A stretch of DNA of 9,025 nt from Campylobacterota bacterium. GTDB taxonomy: Bacteria; Campylobacterota; Campylobacteria; Campylobacterales; Sulfurovaceae. Location of the stretch: contig QMKU01000036.1 of assembly GCA_003646525.1 (NCBI GenBank), positions 1-9,025 of the forward strand, read 5' to 3'. Made by a program: the position numbers and the translations under genes. The notes under the pieces are model-generated. The model was given only the letters and a program-made list of their open reading frames with translations, made no database searches and was not told the origin of the DNA. Below are positions 1-4,699 of the stretch, one piece after another (positions within the stretch are counted from its first letter, which is position 1; the number at the start of each line of letters is the position of its first letter).

Positions 1-79
1 ATTCATCAAGCAGGTACATGTGATTTAGAATCGTGCCGGCTTGAATGTGCGTTTTAATTAGCTTTACGATTTGTATCAT
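1..79 (-). CDS. 5' end of a divergent small gene, possibly a winged-helix regulator (partial)
   Basis: This reading frame on the minus strand starts with ATG at 79-77 and stays open to the window edge, giving 26 residues (MIQIVKLIKTHIQAGTILNH, then MYLLDE). An AAAGG Shine-Dalgarno at about 86-90 lies 6-7 nt upstream of the ATG, and a candidate extended -10 promoter (104-112) lies just beyond that, so the start is well supported although the gene is truncated. The pattern of a short amphipathic helix, then a glycine turn, then a second helix resembles the beginning of small phage winged-helix proteins (HTH_39-like: I..hi..G..i....aL.eFG). That family assignment is inference from 26 residues only. 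It is transcribed away from the virion operon, across a shared control region, which would suit a regulator. The function is otherwise unknown. Confidence 0.55.
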   Translation of the reverse strand, partial: MIQIVKLIKTHIQAGTILNHMYLLDE

Positions 80-103
80 AATCTACCTTTTAAAATGTAC
101 CAA

Positions 104-112
104 ACTATAGCA
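104..112 (-). promoter_or_regulatory. candidate extended -10 promoter for the divergent gene
   Basis: Read on the minus strand this is TGC followed by TATAGT, five of six matches to the -10 consensus with the TGn extension. A transcript starting 6-8 nt downstream (near 97) would have a leader of about 18 nt containing the AAAGG ribosome binding site before the ATG at 79. No convincing -35 is seen, only a T-rich stretch, which an extended -10 can tolerate. Inferred from motif match only. Confidence 0.45.
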
Positions 113-115
113 TAA
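106..115 (+). repeat. 10-bp direct repeat, copy 1 (TATAGCATAA)
   Basis: The sequence TATAGCATAA occurs here and again at 290-299, in the same orientation. Each copy covers most of a minus-strand extended -10 element, so the repeat may simply reflect two similar promoters, or it may be a shared regulator-binding site. The sequence cannot decide between these. Confidence 0.5.
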
Positions 116-176
116 TCCACAAAAAAAGAAAAATAAATAAAATTGATGAAGTTGATAAATAGAAGTGATGAAAACC

Positions 177-199
177 CCTTGCAGTTGAATCCTGCAAGG
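177..199. repeat. 8-bp inverted repeat (hairpin) in the intergenic region
   Basis: CCTTGCAG at 177-184 pairs perfectly with CTGCAAGG at 192-199, leaving a 7-nt loop. Read on the plus strand it is not followed by a T run. Read on the minus strand it is followed by GGGGTTTTC, so it could be a weak terminator or attenuator for a transcript starting at the minus-strand promoter near 288 and running towards the gene at 79. It could equally be an operator for a dimeric regulator. A perfect 8-bp palindrome (GGTTAACC) lies nearby at 211-218. Confidence 0.5.
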
Positions 200-287
200 T
201 AATAAATAAAGGTTAACCATTATGTCAAAAACTTGGAAGGAGTAGATGACTGGTGTAGTGACTGAATGAAAAGTCAACCACGAAAAG

Positions 288-317
288 ATTATAGCATAAA
301 GCATTAAAATATGACAA
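288..317 (-). promoter_or_regulatory. strong sigma-70-type promoter on the minus strand
   Basis: Read on the minus strand, TTGTCA (317-312, five of six matches to the -35 consensus) is followed after 18 nt by TATAAT (293-288, a perfect -10), which is preceded by TGC, an extended -10. This is the best promoter match in the window. Transcription would start near 281 and run leftwards for about 200 nt before the start codon at 79, crossing the hairpin at 177-199. The target is therefore the divergent gene with a long leader, or a small untranslated RNA. Motif-based inference. Confidence 0.55.
290..299 (+). repeat. 10-bp direct repeat, copy 2 (TATAGCATAA)
   Basis: Second exact copy of the decamer at 106-115. 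It overlaps the perfect minus-strand TATAAT box and its TGC extension. Confidence 0.5.
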
Positions 318-352
318 TCAATTTAATATATTAAGATGATCAGTTGTATTTA

Positions 353-361
353 TGATATACT
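353..361 (+). promoter_or_regulatory. candidate extended -10 promoter of the virion operon
   Basis: TGA followed by TATACT (356-361) matches an extended -10 box with five of six -10 positions. The -35 is weak: TTAAGA at 331-336 with a 19-nt spacer is the closest, so an activator may be required, as is common for phage late promoters. Initiation near 368 would leave the ATG at 352 outside the transcript and give a leader of about 26 nt that contains the strong ribosome binding site for the TTG at 394. Inferred from sequence only. Confidence 0.45.
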
Positions 362-380
362 ATGACATAAAAATTTACTC

Positions 381-389
381 GGAGGTGAT
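381..389 (+). promoter_or_regulatory. near-perfect Shine-Dalgarno deciding a TTG start at 394
   Basis: GGAGGTGAT is complementary to the 3' end of bacterial 16S rRNA over nine bases, and the GGAGG core ends 8 nt before the in-frame TTG at 394-396. The upstream ATG at 352 has no comparable site. This is the strongest ribosome binding site in the window. Confidence 0.8.
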
Positions 390-393
390 CATT

Positions 394-2199
394 TTGCCAA
401 AAAATGTACTAAATGGTGTTGTGCACACTAGAGTCGCTACAGTAAGTAGAGACCCAACATCAGAGAAGATGACCTTTGTCTTGATATCTAATGATAATGG
501 TGGCAAAAGGTATGATTGGGATAGTGGAGGTCAATATGAAGAGGTACTAGATGTAAATGGTGCTAGATACGGACAGTTAAATACTCTGTTTAAAGATCAC
601 GACAGAGGTGTGGATAGTGCTATTGCTACTATAACCAACACTAGACTAGAAGAGGGTCAAATAGTTAGTGATGTAGCCTTTGGAAGTGATAGTGAAGCCC
701 AAAGAGTAGAGACTAAATACAAAGAGGGTATCTTAACGGATGTTTCGATTGGATATGAGATTCTTGAGTATAAGAGAGAAGAGAGAGAGGGTCAAATAGA
801 CCTAGTAACCATTACAGATTATGAGATACTTGAAGCGTCAGCGGTGGGTATCGGGTTTGATAGCGGTGCAAAAAAAAGAGAAAAGGAAATAACAATGGCA
901 GATAAAATTGATCCAGCAGTAGCGGCAGAAGCCGTGAGAGTTGCAGACATTGAGAGTGAAAACAAGAGACTTAAGGCAGAAGCTAAAGAGTCAAAAAGAG
1001 TTGCAGATATAGAAAAAGTAGGTGGACTTTATAAAGCAGAACCAGCACTTATTGCAAGAATGGTAGCAGATAAAAATGCTAATGTTCATACGCTTAACTC
1101 TGAAATTCTTCAAGCCAGAATGGATGAGACCCCAACAGTTGAAGTAGAAGTTGGCGGTGTCCCAGAAGCTGAAAAGATGAGAGGGTTAATGAGAGACTCG
1201 TTATCTAGCAGAATGGGAGCATCTATCTCTTTACAGGATAATATGTTTGCAGAAGCTTCACTCAGCGATATAGCAGCTAGGATGCTAGGTATCGACCCTA
1301 TGAGAAAGCAGGAGATCGCATCAAGAGCTTTAGTAACAAGTGAGTTTCCAGCATTATTGATTGATGCAGGAAACAGAACACTTGAGAAAGAGTTTGATGC
1401 TCAGGCTTCAACTTGGCAGGAGTGGACTAGCCAAACAGAACTTAGAGACTTTAGACCAGTAGATGTTATCACCTCCGTCAATAGTGGTGGTAAGATGGAT
1501 GAGATCAAAGAGAATGGTGAACTGAAAGAGATTGAAAGAGGAGAGTCAAAAAGAACTTGGGGACTTAAGTCTTATGGAAATAAGGCATATTTGACAAGAG
1601 AAGTCTTTATCAATGATGACCTTGGGGCTTTTGGTAATATTCCTACAGATTTTGCAGAGAGAGCAGCCAACCGTGAGAGTGGTGATATGTATGATCTGCT
1701 AAGAATGACAGGCACAGGTGCAAACTTTGTTATGAATGATGGTAAAGCACTGTTCCATGTAGACCACGGCAACTTAGGTACAACAGCATTTAGCTCAACA
1801 GCACTTACAGCAGCTAAGGTAGCTATGAGAAAGCAGACAGGGCTCAATGGTACTCCTCTGAACATCTTGCCTGCATACTTGATAGTATCGCCAGAGCTTG
1901 AATCAGAAGCTATGACACTTCTTGCATCAGCTGCAAGTATAGAAGACGCTAAGAACAATAAGGTAGTCAACCCTCACTATAAGACACTCCAATTGATTGT
2001 AGATAGTAGATTGACAGTAGCTACAGAGTGGTATCTAGCAACAAGTAGTAGAACGCTACAAGCAGGATACCTTGCAGGCTCAGGTCGTAGACCAAAGATA
2101 CAAGTAAATCACCATTCAATTCAAGGTGTAGAGTATGAGACTGTCTTTGACTTTGGTGTAACTGCAATAAGCTACCAAGGTCTTTATAAGGGCAAATAA
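394..2199 (+). CDS. prohead protease / scaffold / major capsid fusion protein
   Basis: This is the head polyprotein, about 601 residues from the chosen TTG start (615 if the ATG at 352 is used). Residues 1-160 look like an S78/U35 prohead protease: a DH motif with His69, a VSIGY motif with Ser118 and an acidic YEILEASAV segment with Glu147 are the likely catalytic residues. This order matches the family known for protease-capsid fusions. Residues 168-265 are charged and helical, with coiled-coil-like repeats (ADIESENKRLKAE), and probably act as the scaffold/delta domain removed at maturation. The rest resembles Mu gpT-like, HK97-fold capsid proteins, with LTREVFINDDLGAF (about 400-413) and ALFHVDHGNLG (about 452-462). 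TTG is preferred because of the Shine-Dalgarno at 381-389 and because the ATG lies in a candidate promoter. An internal start at 895 could give capsid without protease. It heads the virion operon. The fusion and roles are family knowledge; the exact cleavage site is not known. Confidence 0.9.
   Translation: MPKNVLNGVVHTRVATVSRDPTSEKMTFVLISNDNGGKRYDWDSGGQYEEVLDVNGARYGQLNTLFKDHDRGVDSAIATITNTRLEEGQIVSDVAFGSDSEAQRVETKYKEGILTDVSIGYEILEYKREEREGQIDLVTITDYEILEASAVGIGFDSGAKKREKEITMADKIDPAVAAEAVRVADIESENKRLKAEAKESKRVADIEKVGGLYKAEPALIARMVADKNANVHTLNSEILQARMDETPTVEVEVGGVPEAEKMRGLMRDSLSSRMGASISLQDNMFAEASLSDIAARMLGIDPMRKQEIASRALVTSEFPALLIDAGNRTLEKEFDAQASTWQEWTSQTELRDFRPVDVITSVNSGGKMDEIKENGELKEIERGESKRTWGLKSYGNKAYLTREVFINDDLGAFGNIPTDFAERAANRESGDMYDLLRMTGTGANFVMNDGKALFHVDHGNLGTTAFSSTALTAAKVAMRKQTGLNGTPLNILPAYLIVSPELESEAMTLLASAASIEDAKNNKVVNPHYKTLQLIVDSRLTVATEWYLATSSRTLQAGYLAGSGRRPKIQVNHHSIQGVEYETVFDFGVTAISYQGLYKGK
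881..897 (+). promoter_or_regulatory. internal ribosome binding site and in-frame ATG for a scaffold-capsid product
   Basis: AAAAGGA at 881-887 lies 7 nt before an in-frame ATG at 895. The spacing and core match the sites in front of the other genes of this operon. Starting here would yield about 434 residues: the scaffold plus the capsid domain, without the protease. The position coincides with the protease-scaffold boundary. Phage Mu (I/Z) and lambda (C/Nu3) nest a scaffold start in frame inside the protease gene, so precedent exists. Use of this site is inference. Confidence 0.6.
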
Positions 2200-2203
2200 G
2201 AAC

Positions 2204-2224
2204 TAGGGGATAATATTTCCCCTA
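2204..2224 (+). repeat. intercistronic hairpin between capsid and decoration genes
   Basis: TAGGGGA (2204-2210) pairs with TCCCCTA (2218-2224) over 7 bp, with a 7-nt AT loop, 4 nt after the capsid stop codon. It is followed by AATGAATAAC and not by a T run, so it is not a standard intrinsic terminator. It may protect the capsid mRNA end, or cause processing or partial attenuation. It sits in the longest gap within the operon (52 nt). Confidence 0.5.
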
Positions 2225-2251
2225 ATGAATAACTAAAAAAAAGGATTTAAT

Positions 2252-2605
2252 ATGGGTCAAGCAAAACCACTCTTTACGGGTAAAGGCGATGGAAGTCTAA
2301 TTTTAATTACTGCACCATCGGATATAACAGTCTATGATGTAGTACCATTTGGAGGTCGTGCAGGAATTGCACAGGCAACGGTCGCAACAGGTGAATTGGT
2401 AAATATCCAAGTCAGCAGAATTTATGGCATAGAAGCCACTACAGCAGAAACATTTGTGTTGGGTGATGCAGTCTATTGGGACGCAACAGGAGGGCTTGCT
2501 ACCGTTACAGTAGGTTCAAACCAGTATCTTGGTGAAGCAGTATCTGAAAAGGCACCAGCAGTAACAGGAGATGTGTCAGTTCTATTAGGAGTTAAAAATG
2601 GCTAA
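2252..2605 (+). CDS. DUF2190-type capsid decoration protein
   Basis: The 117-residue product is a small, Gly/Ala/Val/Thr-rich beta protein. Its pattern of FGGRAGIAQATVATGELVNI, then YGIEA, then LGDAVYWD and finally YLGEAV matches the DUF2190 family, whose members lie just after the major capsid gene in many phages and bind the outside of the capsid as cement proteins. The start is clear: AAGGA at 2241-2245 lies 6 nt before the ATG. The length is normal for the family. It overlaps the next small gene by 8 nt. The family assignment is by pattern recognition. The decoration role is family knowledge, not shown here. Confidence 0.75.
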   Translation: MGQAKPLFTGKGDGSLILITAPSDITVYDVVPFGGRAGIAQATVATGELVNIQVSRIYGIEATTAETFVLGDAVYWDATGGLATVTVGSNQYLGEAVSEKAPAVTGDVSVLLGVKNG

Positions 2606-2774
2606 GAAAAAAGTTGAATTTACAGGTAACACTCTGACAAGTCAGGGGTTAAAGATCAAAGGCAGTTCAGGGCTATTTGAAGAGGTTGAAGCTAAGGCAC
2701 TATATACACTCTCTACTACAGTAACTCCCGTAGTGAAGAAAAAAGATGTCACTAAAAACGCAGATACAAAGTGA
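2598..2774 (+). CDS. 58-residue phage protein of unknown function
   Basis: This short frame starts at ATG 2598, inside the end of the decoration gene, and stops at TGA 2772-2774, inside the start of the next gene (29-nt overlap). The start is backed by AGGAG at 2587-2591 with a 6-nt spacer, and the frame exactly bridges what would otherwise be a 140-nt gap in a tightly packed operon. The product is basic: MAKKKVEFTGN at the N-terminus and a lysine-rich VVKKKDV at the C-terminus, with a central FEEVEAKAL helix. No family is recognised. The position between capsid decoration and head-tail joining genes suggests a head or connector accessory role, but this is inference. Confidence 0.65.
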   Translation: MAKKKVEFTGNTLTSQGLKIKGSSGLFEEVEAKALYTLSTTVTPVVKKKDVTKNADTK

Positions 2775-3060
2775 CCTGAAAGCGGTTTTTATGAATGAAG
2801 AGGAGTTCGCTCAAGAGGTAGATTTCTATCACGGTGGAGTTCCTACTGTGGTAAAAATCCAACTTTTTGAAGAGTTTCAGGATTTCAGGACACCCACTTT
2901 TTTTAGAATTTGGTGCGACTTAAACGATGTTCCAGATATTACTATAGGTGATTACTTTATCATCGATAGTAAAAAGTATGGTGTCGTGAGTTTCTCAATC
3001 GATGAACTTGAGAACGGCTTAACTATCCTATCTAATAAGGATGATACATGGCAGGCTTAG
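2746..3060 (+). CDS. head-tail joining protein (gpFII/Gifsy-2-like)
   Basis: The 104-residue product has the layout of the small beta-barrel joining proteins that cap the portal and receive the tail: an N-terminal helix leading to VFMNEEEFAQ (residues 14-23), a strand-rich centre, then ITIGDYFIIDSKKYGVVSFSIDELENGLTIL. The F.n..EFA start and the GD.i.idgk.Y.V...d.d..G core recall lambda gpFII and Gifsy-2-type proteins. The Shine-Dalgarno is weak, so translation probably depends on coupling to the overlapping 58-residue gene. A second possible ATG at 2791 would remove the family-typical N-terminal helix, so 2746 is preferred. It overlaps the next gene by 13 nt. The role is by similarity of pattern and by position. 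Confidence 0.6.
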   Translation: MSLKTQIQSDLKAVFMNEEEFAQEVDFYHGGVPTVVKIQLFEEFQDFRTPTFFRIWCDLNDVPDITIGDYFIIDSKKYGVVSFSIDELENGLTILSNKDDTWQA

Positions 3061-3356
3061 AGTTTTGTACTGAATCGGAAGCTAGACAGTTAGTTATCGA
3101 TACGGTTAGAAAAACAGATACTACAGCTACAGTCTTTGTGTACAAAAGAGAACTTAGACCTGAATCATTTACTTATGATATTGAGTTTGGCATAAGAACT
3201 TTTGAGGGAAACAGCGAGCTAATATTAAACTTTCTAAAAGAGAGTTTAAACAATACAGGCATCAATTTTAGCAAATCAGAGATGCATATTCAAGATACTT
3301 TGCAGACAACAGATTACATATTTGTTAAAGCAGTAATAACCCCTAATTTGGGATAA
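3048..3356 (+). CDS. probable tail completion/terminator protein
   Basis: The 102-residue product lies between the head-tail joining gene and the tail tube gene, the slot usually taken by tail completion or tail terminator proteins (Z/U in lambda order). It shows alternating helix and strand: a helix at EARQLVIDTV, strands ATVFVYKREL and TYDIEFGIRTF, a helix at SELILNFLKESL and final strands including DYIFVKAVITP, compatible with the alpha/beta terminator fold. The start is firm: AAGGA at 3037-3041 lies 6 nt before the ATG, inside the previous gene. No diagnostic motif is recognised, so the role rests mainly on gene order. Confidence 0.4.
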   Translation: MAGLEFCTESEARQLVIDTVRKTDTTATVFVYKRELRPESFTYDIEFGIRTFEGNSELILNFLKESLNNTGINFSKSEMHIQDTLQTTDYIFVKAVITPNLG

Positions 3357-3368
3357 AAAGGACAAAAC

Positions 3369-4163
3369 ATGGCTAAATCAACCTATTTCAAGGGTGGTGC
3401 AGAACTATCATGGCAGCGTAAAAATTCAGATGGTACTTATGGTATCCAGCAAGAGCTATTCCCTATTGTTAATATCAGTATTGAAACATCGGTAGAGTGG
3501 ACGGAAGCGTACAATAGAAGTGGTTGTATGCCACTACTTGCATTAAAATTACCGTCCAAAACAGATATGCAGTTTAATTTTGGAACTGAAACTTTTGTAC
3601 CCAACACCTTTGCAATGGCGTGGATGGGTGTAGAGATTGCAGAGACTCAAGCAGCAGAAACAGATGCAGCTCTTAGTATTGTTGGCACTTTGGTGGAGCA
3701 GGGTGGTATCATAGATATTAAAAAGTTCAATGTGGAGGGCTTGATAGTGGCAGCAGTAGGTGGAACTCCTGTTTATGATCTTGGTGTTGACTATTCATTC
3801 AACTCTGCTAGAGGTTATGTGGTGCCTATTAAAGATGGAGGTATTGCAGATGGTACACCTCTTGATTTGACATTGGGAACAGTTCCAGAGATCAGCTATA
3901 CTACAGTAGCAACTATGAAAGATTTGACCTTAGAGGGTAGATTTATCATTGATACAAACTCTCAGGTTGGAAACAACTATAGAATGATAATCAAAAATGC
4001 TACTATAGCTAGTGAGGGTACATTTGAGATCATCGGTGATGAGGTTGGTAAAATGGAGTTTACAGGGTCAGCGTTGGTTGATGTGGATACTGTGACAGGC
4101 ACTTATTCAGATTATATTGATGTGGTTGAGATGAACAACTCAAGCTGTGACAAGATCAGCTAG
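3369..4163 (+). CDS. major tail tube protein
   Basis: The 264-residue, beta-rich, acidic product fits the tube subunit that polymerises around the tape measure. It starts AKSTYFKGGAELSW and includes TEAYNRSG followed by strand-rich repeats. A stretch at about 125-175 (VYDLGVDYSFNSARGYVVPI then IADGTPLDLTLGT) resembles a tail-protein module of the DY.vd...G.i....i..g..v.v type and probably forms a domain inserted in the core tube fold. The C-terminal part (about 180-250) returns to long strands. AAAAGGA lies about 6 nt before the ATG. The stop TAG overlaps the GTG of the next gene. Position before the chaperone and tape measure genes strongly supports the role. No sheath gene precedes it, suggesting a non-contractile tail. 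Confidence 0.75.
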   Translation: MAKSTYFKGGAELSWQRKNSDGTYGIQQELFPIVNISIETSVEWTEAYNRSGCMPLLALKLPSKTDMQFNFGTETFVPNTFAMAWMGVEIAETQAAETDAALSIVGTLVEQGGIIDIKKFNVEGLIVAAVGGTPVYDLGVDYSFNSARGYVVPIKDGGIADGTPLDLTLGTVPEISYTTVATMKDLTLEGRFIIDTNSQVGNNYRMIIKNATIASEGTFEIIGDEVGKMEFTGSALVDVDTVTGTYSDYIDVVEMNNSSCDKIS

Positions 4164-4699
4164 TGACTGAACTTTTTCGCAAGAAAAGCTTTACAGTAGA
4201 GGGGTGTGATACCCCCTTTATTGTAAATGAACTGCCTATCAGGTTTAGAGTAAGACTTTTAGATACCACTACAGATATTGATACTTTGGATATTTTGAAG
4301 ATGGCGAAAATTAGTAAAGAGATTTACTCTAAGTTTGACAGTGTAACAGTTAATATAGTTGCAAGTGAGATTATTAAATTTACCTATGAATATGAGAAGA
4401 GAGACACAGAGGAACAGCCTACCGATAAAGAGATAGAGGAATCTGAATATAGGCTTATGGATGATATTGCAATGATGATTAGACATAATCATACAAACGC
4501 ACTAGATTATCCTATATCATTCTTTTATACTTGCATAAAAGAGATATGGAGCAGTGAGAGGGATAGAGTTCAAATGAACGCGTTATCATCAAGAGTGGCA
4601 CAGTCTAGTGATGAGTACTTTGAAAAGTTTATGGAAACAGAAGATGAAGCAGAAGATGAAAACGATAATCTCAGAGGATTAATGAATAAGGGGCTTTAA
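4163..4699 (+). CDS. putative tail assembly chaperone
   Basis: The 178-residue protein sits between the tube and tape measure genes, where siphophage tail assembly chaperones (gpG/gpGT type) are encoded. These bind the tape measure and recruit tube subunits. The N-terminal part (1-75) has strands and helices with IRFRVRLLD. A glutamate-rich linker lies at 78-95. The C-terminal part has HNHTNALDYPISFFYTCIKEIW (108-129) and a very acidic tail (158-168). It starts with GTG overlapping the preceding stop (TAGTG) and lacks an obvious Shine-Dalgarno, so translational re-initiation is likely. It ends in TAATG, shared with the tape measure start. No slippery heptamer is evident, so both halves seem to be made in one frame. 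The assignment is by position and weak pattern. Confidence 0.6.
   Translation: MTELFRKKSFTVEGCDTPFIVNELPIRFRVRLLDTTTDIDTLDILKMAKISKEIYSKFDSVTVNIVASEIIKFTYEYEKRDTEEQPTDKEIEESEYRLMDDIAMMIRHNHTNALDYPISFFYTCIKEIWSSERDRVQMNALSSRVAQSSDEYFEKFMETEDEAEDENDNLRGLMNKGL

Larger units (their letters stand above)
80..393. other. gene-free divergent control region (about 310 nt)
   Basis: No convincing gene lies here. The stretch is very AT-rich and contains a plus-strand promoter candidate (353-361), two minus-strand promoter candidates (104-112 and 288-317), a 10-bp direct repeat, a hairpin (177-199), a GGTTAACC palindrome (211-218) and the ribosome binding site of the capsid polyprotein gene (381-389). 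A minus-strand open frame at 83-304 is rejected because it is strongly hydrophobic low-complexity translation of AT-rich DNA and overlaps the promoter elements. Confidence 0.6.

Noticed and set aside
177..199. Hairpin considered as a plus-strand intrinsic terminator of an upstream gene
   Set aside because: There is no T run after the stem on the plus strand and no plus-strand gene upstream, so only a weak minus-strand terminator/attenuator or operator role remains possible.
222..269. Two tandem 7-codon frames (MSKTWKE and MTGVVTE), each after a purine-rich site
   Set aside because: Too short to distinguish from chance, and they lie upstream of the plus-strand promoter candidate, so they would not be in the operon transcript.
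83..304. 73-residue minus-strand open frame with hydrophobic, Phe/Tyr-rich translation
   Set aside because: It is AT-rich intergenic DNA, overlaps promoter elements on both strands, has no convincing ribosome binding site and its translation is low-complexity. Not a membrane protein gene on present evidence.
1572..1970. 132-residue minus-strand open frame opposite the capsid domain
   Set aside because: It is a shadow of the capsid coding sequence: the plus-strand frame has recognisable conserved capsid motifs throughout, and no minus-strand ribosome binding site is evident.
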